Shown: piece by piece, positions 25,060-31,844 of the stretch
How the letters are laid out: the number at the start of each line of letters is the position of its first letter
How positions within the stretch are numbered: position 1 is the first letter of the stretch
NCBI GenBank assembly: GCA_030826885.1
Contig: JAUUDF010000050.1
Location: 1-37,255 of the forward strand
Direction of reading: 5' to 3'
From: Sulfurovum sp.
GTDB taxonomy: Bacteria > Campylobacterota > Campylobacteria > Campylobacterales > Sulfurovaceae
Length of the DNA: 37,255 nt
Made by a program: the position numbers and the translations under genes
Notes under the pieces: model-generated
What the model was told of the DNA's origin: nothing
The model's input: only the letters and a program-made list of their open reading frames with translations
Database searches by the model: none

Positions 25060-26430
25060 ATGTATTTTTTAACAAAGGCATTGCAAAGCAATATGCGCAA
25101 TTACTATTCACTATTTACTATTCACTATTCATTGAAAAAGATCATATTGACGATTTTTTTACTACAAGGACTACTGATGGCAGAAACCATAAAAAAAATA
25201 GAATATCAACATAGCGAAATCCCGATGATATTCGAAGAGAGCAAGGTGGTACCCATTGTGTCGCTGCAGCTTGTCTTTACCAATGCGGGACACCTAAGCA
25301 ACGATGTTAGCAAAGACGGACAGGCCGACATGGCGGCGAAGCTGCTCAATGAAGGAACCAAAAAGGATGGCGCAGTCGGTTTTGCAAAAAAACTCGACGA
25401 CCATGCCATTGATCTCTCCGCACAGGTGGGGCGGGAAAGTTTTGTCATTGAACTCTCTGCACTCAAGGAGGAGTTCGGGTATGGGGTAGAGAGGCTTGCT
25501 GATCTGCTTAAAGACCCGAACTATACCGAGGAAGCACTCTCACAGGTCAAACGCCAGAAGATCGGCTGGCTGACGCAAAAGAAGAGTGACTTTGACTACA
25601 TTGCCGCCACTGCTTTACGAAAAGAACTTTTTCAGGGCACCCCTTTGGCACGTCCATATGACGGTACCATGCAGAGTGTCAAGGCGATGGGACTTGATGA
25701 TCTGAAATCCTTCATTCAGAGCCGTCTGGGATACAACAATCTCATTGTCGTCATCGGCGGTGACCTTAGTATGGCAGATGCAGAGCACTATATTCACACA
25801 TTGTTGCCGCTTTTGCCAAAGTCCCATACCCAGACTGTAGGTCCTTTCAGAGCTTCTGACAAACAGAAGGTCGAGGAGATTGCCGAAGATTCACAGCAGG
25901 CATACATCTACTTCGGCGCGCCGTTTGACTACTCATACAAAGCGAAAGACCAGTACAAGGCAAAAATTGCCGAATATGTACTTGGCGGTGCGGGTTTTGG
26001 CAGCCGGCTTATGGAGGAGCTGCGTGTCAAACGAGGCTTGACCTATGGCGCATACAGTATGCTCAGACGCGCAAAGTACGGCTCCTATCTCAGCGGCTAC
26101 CTTCAAACGAAACTCTCCACGCAGGATGAAGCGGTAAAACTGGTCAGAGAGGTTGTCAGTGACTTTGTCAAAGAGGGTATCACTGCCAAAGAACTGCAGG
26201 CAGCCAAGGAGTTTCTTGTAGGCAGTGAGCCGCTGCGTGTCGAAACCCTTTCACAGCGTCTTAACCGTGCCTATAATGAATACTATTACGGCAGACCGTT
26301 AGGTTTCAGCAAAGCACAGCTTGAGAAGATTGAGCATGTGAGCCTCGAAGAGGTTAATGATTTTATCGAGGCACACCCGGAACTCTCTAAACTCTCGTTT
26401 GCCATTGTCACAAAGAAAGAGAAGAAGTAA
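25060..26430 (+). CDS. M16-family peptidase-like protein lacking the zinc motif
   Basis: A 456-residue exported protein of the M16 (insulinase, PqqL/processing-peptidase) family. The N-terminal M16 domain covers about 70-200 and the C-terminal domain 210-410, with VVIGGDLS at the joint and LRVKRGLTYGAYS marking the second half. The zinc site HxxEH is absent: its place holds GQADMAAKLLNEGT, so it is probably the non-catalytic partner of another M16 protein. The most likely native signal peptide begins at residue 25 (TTG-AAA-AAG, KKIILTIFLLQGLLMAE), but the good ribosome-binding site AAAGGA (25045-25050) precedes ATG 25060. Everything from 25078 to 25133 between them is repeat copy C2, translated as NYYSLFTIHYS. 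The true start could be 25060 or TTG 25132. Confidence 0.85.
   Translation: MYFLTKALQSNMRNYYSLFTIHYSLKKIILTIFLLQGLLMAETIKKIEYQHSEIPMIFEESKVVPIVSLQLVFTNAGHLSNDVSKDGQADMAAKLLNEGTKKDGAVGFAKKLDDHAIDLSAQVGRESFVIELSALKEEFGYGVERLADLLKDPNYTEEALSQVKRQKIGWLTQKKSDFDYIAATALRKELFQGTPLARPYDGTMQSVKAMGLDDLKSFIQSRLGYNNLIVVIGGDLSMADAEHYIHTLLPLLPKSHTQTVGPFRASDKQKVEEIAEDSQQAYIYFGAPFDYSYKAKDQYKAKIAEYVLGGAGFGSRLMEELRVKRGLTYGAYSMLRRAKYGSYLSGYLQTKLSTQDEAVKLVREVVSDFVKEGITAKELQAAKEFLVGSEPLRVETLSQRLNRAYNEYYYGRPLGFSKAQLEKIEHVSLEEVNDFIEAHPELSKLSFAIVTKKEKK
25075..25133 (-). repeat. Dispersed heptad-hairpin repeat, copy C2 (start of the M16 gene)
   Basis: On the plus strand: a stem GCATTGC with an imperfect right arm GCAATATGC (25078-25096), then TATTCAC, TATTTAC, TATTCAC, TATTCAT units to 25133. 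Opposite in orientation to C1, so the two form an inverted pair around 25045-25077. It overlaps the possible N-terminal coding region of the M16 gene. Confidence 0.7.
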
Positions 26431-26443
26431 ACCAATAGATGCT

Positions 26444-26462
26444 CCTGTTGCTTTGCAACGGG
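26444..26462. other. Hairpin after the M16 gene
   Basis: CCTGTTGC and GCAACGGG pair over eight bases with one G-T, loop TTT, 14 bases after the stop. No T-tract. Confidence 0.45.
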
Positions 26463-26513
26463 GGTGGTGTATGACAATTTGACATCTTTTCTTCTCCCTC
26501 ACCAAACCTTCGC

Positions 26514-26519
26514 TATAAT
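26514..26519 (+). promoter_or_regulatory. -10 box for recG
   Basis: TATAAT in the context CGCTATAATC, 89 bases before the recG ATG. TTGACA at 26479-26484 is 29 bases away, too far to act as its -35. Transcripts would carry repeat copy D in their leader. Confidence 0.5.
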
Positions 26520-26530
26520 CTTCCCATAGA

Positions 26531-26590
26531 CAAAAGCATTGCAAGGCAATGCAACCAAAACTATTCACTATTAATTATTAACTATTCATT
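26531..26590 (-). repeat. Dispersed heptad-hairpin repeat, copy D (recG leader)
   Basis: On the plus strand: a perfect stem GCATTGC/GCAATGC with an AAG loop (26536-26552), AACCAAAAC, then TATTCAC, TATTAAT, TATTAAC, TATTCAT units to 26590. It sits between the recG promoter and the ribosome-binding site ACGGAG. Confidence 0.7.
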
Positions 26591-26607
26591 TTGAACGGAG
26601 TGGAATC

Positions 26608-28425
26608 ATGGAAGAGGCAAAGCAGCTGTTTCGCAAACTCAAAATCTATTCGCTGCTTGATCTCGCCCTCATTGTCCCCGCTGCCTATAGTGATACGACA
26701 CTCTCACAAAGCCTCGATATTGGTAAAACAGTCACTTTGGATGCAAAAGTACTTGAGAGCAGGGTCTACAACGGCAAGTTGCGTGTAACATTTGTATTAC
26801 CACGTTTCAATGACCGCAGGCTCTCTTCGACCTTTTTCAGAACAACCCCCTATCATTACAAACTCTTTGAGCCGGGAAGCAGCCATGTCATACAGGGCAG
26901 ACTCGATGTCTATAAGGGCTATTTGCAAATGTCGCAGCCCAAATCGGTTAAAGAGGTAGGCAGGGTCACCCCTAAGTACAAAACCGTACTCAAAGAGAGT
27001 GAAATTCGCTCCCTTATGGAACGCTACATTACTGAAAAAAATCTCTATAATGAAGGGTTGGACTCCAAAGAGGTGGCCACGCTGATGCGTCTGCATTTTC
27101 CAAACAGCATTGAAGAAGTTTACCATGACAGTAGACTGAAGCCTGAAATCGTTGAGGTGCTCAAGTTTGTCGAAGCCTTCAACCATCTCAAAAAACTGCG
27201 GGGCAAGCGGGTAGATTTCCCTGCTTTGGCAGCGTTGAGCGGAGATATCACGCCGTTTGTCGAGGGGTTGCCTTTTACACTGACTGAGGAACAGCAGCAG
27301 GTTATTGGCGACATTAGAAAGGACCTTGCCAGAGAGGATAAAGCGGCAAGGCGCATGGTTGTGGGGGATGTGGGTTCCGGCAAGACGATGGTCATTTTAG
27401 CCAGTGCCATGACGGCACTGCCGCACAAAAGCATTCTCATGGCACCTACCTCTCTGCTGGCACTCCAGCTCTATGAAGAGGCGAGCAAACATCTGCCTAA
27501 AGATATCAGCATCGCACTGGTCATGCAGGGCAAAGAGGAGGGTGATTATGAAGAAGCGGATTTTATCATCGGTACCCATGCGCTGCTTTACAAAGAGGAT
27601 ATGCCGTCCGCAGCGTTGGTAATGGTAGACGAACAGCACCGTTTCGGTACCAATCAGCGCCAAATGCTCGAAGCACTTGTCAGCGGCGAGGGAGAGCGCA
27701 AACCGCACTACATACAGTTCTCTGCTACGCCCATTCCTCGTACACAGGCAATGATGGAATCGGAGCTGATCGATGTAAGCCTTATCACGACCACGCCATT
27801 TGAGAGGGAAGTCCATACAAAAGTCGTTGGCAGAGAATCGTTTCCGGCACTCTTGTCACACATCAAAGAGGAGATAGCCCGGAAGCATCAGGTACTCATT
27901 GTCTACCCGCTGGTCGAAGAGAGTCAGGAAGTGCCTTACCAGTCACTTGAAGAGAGCAGGGGGTTTTGGGAAGAGCGTTTTGAGAATGTCTATGTCACAC
28001 ACGGAAAAGATAAGGAGAAAGAGGAAGTTTTGCTGCAATTTAGAGAGAAGGGTGACATACTGCTTGCAACCACGGTTGTGGAAGTAGGCATTTCTCTGCC
28101 TCGGCTTACGCTTATTGTCATTGTCGGTGCGGAGCGGTTGGGGCTGGCTACGTTGCATCAGCTTAGAGGCAGGGTAGGACGTAACGGTTTGAAAAGCTGG
28201 TGCTACCTCTTTAGCAATACCCCGCAGAGTGAGCGTCTTGCGCAGTTTAGCAAAACCACCAACGGTTTCGATATTGCCAAACTTGACCTCAAGTTCCGGG
28301 ACAGCGGCGACATCATAGACGGTACCATCCAAAGCGGTCAAAAGTTCAAATGGCTCGATATGGCTGAAGATGATGCAATCATATGCAAGGCGAAAGAGAG
28401 AGTGCACATTCAGGAAGATAATTGA
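26608..28425 (+). CDS. recG: ATP-dependent DNA helicase RecG
   Basis: Superfamily 2 helicase that regresses stalled replication forks and processes branched DNA. The 605-residue product is shorter than the 693-residue E. coli protein, mainly in the N-terminal wedge region, as in relatives. The OB-fold wedge covers about 40-115. Helicase motifs: TEEQQQVIGDI, Walker A GDVGSGKT (253-260), MAPTSLLALQ, DEQHRFG (341-347, the RecG form of the DEAD box), SATPIPRT, TTVVEVGISLP and HQLRGRVGRNG. The C-terminal RDSGDIIDG replaces the usual RGPGE/D loop in part. It starts with ATG 26608 after ACGGAG. It converges with hpf. Confidence 0.95.
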   Translation: MEEAKQLFRKLKIYSLLDLALIVPAAYSDTTLSQSLDIGKTVTLDAKVLESRVYNGKLRVTFVLPRFNDRRLSSTFFRTTPYHYKLFEPGSSHVIQGRLDVYKGYLQMSQPKSVKEVGRVTPKYKTVLKESEIRSLMERYITEKNLYNEGLDSKEVATLMRLHFPNSIEEVYHDSRLKPEIVEVLKFVEAFNHLKKLRGKRVDFPALAALSGDITPFVEGLPFTLTEEQQQVIGDIRKDLAREDKAARRMVVGDVGSGKTMVILASAMTALPHKSILMAPTSLLALQLYEEASKHLPKDISIALVMQGKEEGDYEEADFIIGTHALLYKEDMPSAALVMVDEQHRFGTNQRQMLEALVSGEGERKPHYIQFSATPIPRTQAMMESELIDVSLITTTPFEREVHTKVVGRESFPALLSHIKEEIARKHQVLIVYPLVEESQEVPYQSLEESRGFWEERFENVYVTHGKDKEKEEVLLQFREKGDILLATTVVEVGISLPRLTLIVIVGAERLGLATLHQLRGRVGRNGLKSWCYLFSNTPQSERLAQFSKTTNGFDIAKLDLKFRDSGDIIDGTIQSGQKFKWLDMAEDDAIICKAKERVHIQEDN

Positions 28426-28466
28426 TCTATATAATATTGTGAAAGTGTTTTGTGGCAATGAAGAAT

Positions 28467-28489
28467 AGGATGCACCGAGAGTGCATCCT
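28467..28489. other. Hairpin between convergent recG and hpf
   Basis: AGGATGCAC and GTGCATCCT form nine base pairs with a CGAGA loop. Symmetric, without a T-tract on either side; it could serve as a weak bidirectional end or as RNA-protecting structure for both transcripts. Confidence 0.5.
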
Positions 28490-28496
28490 GTAGGAA

Positions 28497-29030
28497 TTAA
28501 TAGAGTCCGAATTTCCCGTCGGCACGTTTGTACATGACACGCATATGGCCGTCATAGTCGTTGAAAACAATGAACTGGCGTTTTTTCTCTGCTCTTAGTG
28601 CTTCGATGGCTTCGTCGAAGTCAAGCGGTTTGTGCAGCTCCAAATCCATAGGGACAATCTCTATTTCGTCAATGTCAATGTCCGCTACTGCCTCAGCCTC
28701 TTCACCGAGGTCTTTAAAGCTGTTTATCTTGTGGTTTTTGATCTTTTCCGAGTAGCGTCTGAGTGATTTTTTGACACGTTCCATGCCCAGGTCGAGTGCG
28801 GCATAGACATCTTTGTTGCGTTCGGTGATGACAATGGTGTTCTTGTCTTTAAGATTGACCAGTATCTCTACACTAAAGCCTTTTTTCCCGTTCTTTTCAT
28901 CGGCTGAAATGACCACATTCCCTGAAATGATATCGAGGTTGTATTTTTTCAATCCTTCCAACAGTGCATCAGCATAGGCTTTGATGGCATCGGTCAGTTC
29001 GAAATGTCGTCCGGTAATACTTTTATTCAT
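28497..29030 (-). CDS. hpf: Long-form ribosome hibernation promoting factor
   Basis: Long HPF (RaiA/YfiA with extension), which pairs 70S ribosomes into inactive 100S dimers in stationary phase. The 177-residue product has an N-terminal RaiA-like domain (about 1-100: SITGRHFELTDAIKAYADALL, VVISADEKNGKKGFSVEI, DVYAALDLGMERVKKSLRRY) and a C-terminal dimerisation domain (about 125-177) with KPLDFDEAIEAL and FIVFNDYDGHMRVMYKRADGKFGLY. AGGATCT precedes the ATG. It lies downstream of the pilin operon on the same strand, separated by a terminator-like hairpin. Confidence 0.94.
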   Translation of the reverse strand: MNKSITGRHFELTDAIKAYADALLEGLKKYNLDIISGNVVISADEKNGKKGFSVEILVNLKDKNTIVITERNKDVYAALDLGMERVKKSLRRYSEKIKNHKINSFKDLGEEAEAVADIDIDEIEIVPMDLELHKPLDFDEAIEALRAEKKRQFIVFNDYDGHMRVMYKRADGKFGLY

Positions 29031-29055
29031 GATAGATCCTTTAGTGTTGAAGTAT

Positions 29056-29075
29056 AAAAAGCCCTCACGGACTTT
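29056..29075 (-). terminator. Intrinsic terminator-like hairpin after the pilin operon
   Basis: On the minus strand: AAAGTCC and GGGCTTT pair over seven bases (one G-T) with a GTGA loop, followed by TTTTA. It separates the pseudopilin operon from hpf. A TATACT just beyond it could be the hpf -10 box. Confidence 0.55.
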
Positions 29076-29126
29076 CTATACTTAATTGTAACTTAATAGG
29101 CTTAATGAGGGGTAAATAGGAGCAGT

Positions 29127-29804
29127 TTATGAGTTTGGCTGACCCTGTATGTAGGCATAGCCTGTTTCTTCCAGAATAATGATTTTTAAATTTCCTGTAA
29201 ATGAAGGGGAAGTGAATGTGATCTCACAGCGACCATTTTTTACATAGGTACTATAGGTATCTGTCGCACCACTAGAAGTGCCTCCTGAAGAGGTTGTATC
29301 AAGTATGCCTCTATGGGGTCTGCCCTTATTGTCAAAGGCAATATGTTTGGCTGCCGTCGTTGATGCCCCTTTGCAATTATTGAAAGTGACACTGTCAATG
29401 CCGTACTGAGAGGTAAGGAAAATCTGGTCTGATTCATCGTTGTCTTTTGTTGCATCGGATGTCCAGAGGTACTTTCCGGTAAGAGGATCTATTGCAGATT
29501 CATTTTTATCAATTTTCCCCTTTTGATCCATATCCGAACCAATTTTATAAATAACTTCATTACCATATGTTTTAAAGCGAATGAGCCAGAGTTTTTGCTG
29601 CCATTTGGCATCATTGTAGCTCTGCTTGTCATCAGTCAGGGCAAGATGCTGTGTATAGCGTATGGCCGAAAGAATATTGTCTCCGGCTTCCTGGCGCAGG
29701 TCACGTTCCATACGGGGAACCGCAAGTGCGGCAAGAATACCGATAATAATAATGACAAAGACGAGTTCAAGCATGGTAAAGGCGTTTTTTTGTTTCATAA
29801 TCAT
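29127..29804 (-). CDS. Type IV pilin-like protein (GspH type)
   Basis: Fourth pilin-like gene of the operon, 225 residues. It has a prepilin leader MIMKQKNA followed by FTMLELVFVIIIIGILAALAVPRM, with Glu at +5 and a standard hydrophobic helix. Cleavage after Ala instead of Gly is implied. The rest (GspH-like) has two cysteines (NNCKG and GRCEI) that could form a disulfide loop, and a Gly/Ser/Thr-rich segment (TTSSGGTSSGATDT). It overlaps the previous gene as ATGA (29801-29804); ATG 29798 is an alternative start. It is followed by the terminator-like hairpin. Confidence 0.8.
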   Translation of the reverse strand: MIMKQKNAFTMLELVFVIIIIGILAALAVPRMERDLRQEAGDNILSAIRYTQHLALTDDKQSYNDAKWQQKLWLIRFKTYGNEVIYKIGSDMDQKGKIDKNESAIDPLTGKYLWTSDATKDNDESDQIFLTSQYGIDSVTFNNCKGASTTAAKHIAFDNKGRPHRGILDTTSSGGTSSGATDTYSTYVKNGRCEITFTSPSFTGNLKIIILEETGYAYIQGQPNS

Positions 29805-30265
29805 ATCTTTTGTAGTGTCCTTTTATGATATACGATATCCGGAGCATTCGTGGGATCTGGATGATCTGGTTCCTTGTAACTTACATAGGTATCTACCATA
29901 ATGGACAATGGTGATTCCGGTGTCACTACCGTATTGTCAAGTTGTGTTGAACAGTTTACTATCTCAGTACTATCCCCAATATAGGCAATTTGGACATCAA
30001 TAGAATAGCCTCCTATTGTTCCAGTTATCTCATTCAGGCACTGTCCTGCTGCACTTCGGTCGTTTGCCATAACGGCGAGTATGGCGTATTCTGTATAGCT
30101 TTTGGCATAAAGCATGGCTTGTTCACGCTGGTACTGTGCCGTGGTCTCTCTTGTCATTTTCGAAGAGAGGTTCATGACGAAAATGCTGACGCTTGACATG
30201 AGAATGATGACGATAATAGCGGTGACAAGTGAAAAGCCTTTTTTAGATGCTGTTGTTTGTATCAT
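29801..30265 (-). CDS. Pilin-like protein with non-standard helix start (PilX/GspK-like)
   Basis: Third pilin-like gene, 154 residues. Leader KKG then FSLVTAIIVIILMSSVSIFVMNLSSK: Gly at -1, but the +5 position is Thr rather than the usual Glu. Loss of Glu5 is the mark of GspK/PilX-type minor pilins, which cap the pseudopilus tip. Two cysteines (QCLNE and VNCST) could form a disulfide. It starts as TAATG overlapping the previous stop (30263-30267). The sequence is otherwise unrecognised. Confidence 0.72.
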   Translation of the reverse strand: MIQTTASKKGFSLVTAIIVIILMSSVSIFVMNLSSKMTRETTAQYQREQAMLYAKSYTEYAILAVMANDRSAAGQCLNEITGTIGGYSIDVQIAYIGDSTEIVNCSTQLDNTVVTPESPLSIMVDTYVSYKEPDHPDPTNAPDIVYHKRTLQKI

Positions 30266-31110
30266 TAGAATACCGCCTTTTCTTTACAGGATGTAATGTT
30301 GTAGTCATCGCCGACTTCCTCTTGGACACAGAGCTTGAAACGTATGGTACTGCCGGCTATTTTAAATTTGAAGGTAGTGACATTCTTTAAGAGAAGCTCT
30401 TTGGTGTTGCCTCTTGCTGTAGCAGGTGAAGCAGCAAAATCATAGTAGAGGTTCAAGTCCCCGTTTTCTACAACCAGCGCATAGGAGGTCCAAGCAAGTT
30501 TGTAATGTTCCTTAATCGTTTTATTCGCTGCTGATGCAAGTGTAATGATGTCCCCTGCTGCAGATTGAACTGCATAGGACGTGGAATCGTTTGGAAAGTA
30601 GACATAGGCATTTGCAATGCTTTTTCCACTGGGAGAGAGGTTGCCGATAATGGTATTTGCAAGCGGTAAGTATGAGCCGGATGTTTTCATATGGTTAATA
30701 TCAGTACTTGGGTTCTCAACATCGACGAAACCGCTCCAGCCCGATCTTCTGTCAGCATTGCTGCGAATGGCTTCAAAACTGTCACTGTCAGCAGAGACCC
30801 ATTGCAAGCCTTTGTAGTTGTTGCCACTGATACTGAGACCTACTTCAGCGCTTTCAAGGGTGTTGTCATTTTTAATACGGAAAATCGTGCCAGGTATGGC
30901 ATCTTTAATACGGTTTGCAATGGCAAGAGAAGCCAGCTCAGTCTTGATTGTCGCGCGATGTGTTGCCCGTTGTATAATATAGCTTTCATACACCTGCGCA
31001 ACGATCTGCGAACCGATACCCGAGACGATACCCAGGATGATGATGGCAAATATCAGTTCGATCAGAGTATAGGCAGATCGGGATTGTTGCAGTAGTAACC
31101 TAAGTTTCAT
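30265..31110 (-). CDS. Type IV pilin-like protein (GspJ/PilW type)
   Basis: Second pilin-like gene, 281 residues. After the leader MKLRLLLQQSRSA comes YTLIELIFAIIILGIVSGIGSQIV, with Glu at +5 and Ala at -1. The large C-terminal part is beta-rich and ends KLCVQEEVGDDYNITSCKEKAVF with two cysteines near the end. The size and pattern fit a GspJ/PilW-type minor pilin. The start overlaps the stop of the upstream gene as TAATG (31108-31112). Confidence 0.75.
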   Translation of the reverse strand: MKLRLLLQQSRSAYTLIELIFAIIILGIVSGIGSQIVAQVYESYIIQRATHRATIKTELASLAIANRIKDAIPGTIFRIKNDNTLESAEVGLSISGNNYKGLQWVSADSDSFEAIRSNADRRSGWSGFVDVENPSTDINHMKTSGSYLPLANTIIGNLSPSGKSIANAYVYFPNDSTSYAVQSAAGDIITLASAANKTIKEHYKLAWTSYALVVENGDLNLYYDFAASPATARGNTKELLLKNVTTFKFKIAGSTIRFKLCVQEEVGDDYNITSCKEKAVF

Positions 31111-31844
31111 TAAAATGCCTTTGATGCAAGTTTGTATGCACCGATGTTACAGACAAATGCTTGCAATACGATTTGCTTGGCGTACTCATCGACACCGCTA
31201 GTACTCGTGAGCGTTACGGTAACATGTTTAATGTTGGTACTGCCTGCAGTTGTGTCTGCGAGTCCATTGAATGAAATAATACCATCTCCACCGGTTGTGT
31301 CATAGGGCCCTGTACCTGCAACAGGGCTATCGAGTGCATAGCTGACGGTAGTCGCTACACTGATCTGTTTGTCTGCAACATCTGATTTTCCTGCTGCAGC
31401 TACATTTTGCAATACATAAGTGCCGATGAAATCATCGACATCATCCTCAGGTGGTTCTCCTGCATCTTTCCCAAGGTTTGCAGGAGCGGTAGCGTTGATA
31501 TTTTTTGTTCCGTCTTCACGAATGATGGAACGGCTGCTCTCTTTGGGGGTTCCAATACGCCAACTGTTGAGTTTAAAGAAGGAGAGATTGTTGTCAGCCG
31601 TTGTCGATACAATGAGAATTGGGTCAGGATACTCTTCATTGGTATCGCCTTCATCCCAGTGGTACCCCAAAATCATATTCATGTGTGAAGCCGCTTCAGT
31701 AATGGCCTCCTGCTGCAGTCCAACAAAGGAGCTTTTTGTGGCTGTGCTTATGAGTTTTGGTGCAGACATCAGTACCAGTCCCATAATGACAAGTGCAAAA
31801 ATGAGTTCGATCATGGCGGCGGCAGTTCGCATTTTCATTGACAT
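31110..31844 (-). CDS. Type IV pilin-like protein
   Basis: First pilin-like gene after the giant protein, 244 residues. The leader MSMKMRTA is followed by AAMIELIFALVIMGLVLMSAP with Glu at +5. The usual Phe at +1 is Ala here. The body is beta-rich and Asp/Thr-rich, with a single Cys near the end (FVCNIGAY). I start it at ATG 31842-31844, which overlaps the giant gene's stop as TAATG and matches the other junctions; an ATG six bases upstream (31848-31850) is in frame. It is probably a minor pilin like GspI/PilV, but the identity is uncertain. Confidence 0.72.
   Translation of the reverse strand: MSMKMRTAAAMIELIFALVIMGLVLMSAPKLISTATKSSFVGLQQEAITEAASHMNMILGYHWDEGDTNEEYPDPILIVSTTADNNLSFFKLNSWRIGTPKESSRSIIREDGTKNINATAPANLGKDAGEPPEDDVDDFIGTYVLQNVAAAGKSDVADKQISVATTVSYALDSPVAGTGPYDTTGGDGIISFNGLADTTAGSTNIKHVTVTLTSTSGVDEYAKQIVLQAFVCNIGAYKLASKAF

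Noticed and set aside
26479-26519. TTGACA with TATAAT before recG as a -35/-10 pair
   Set aside because: The gap is 29 bases, outside the functional range; only the -10 is kept.
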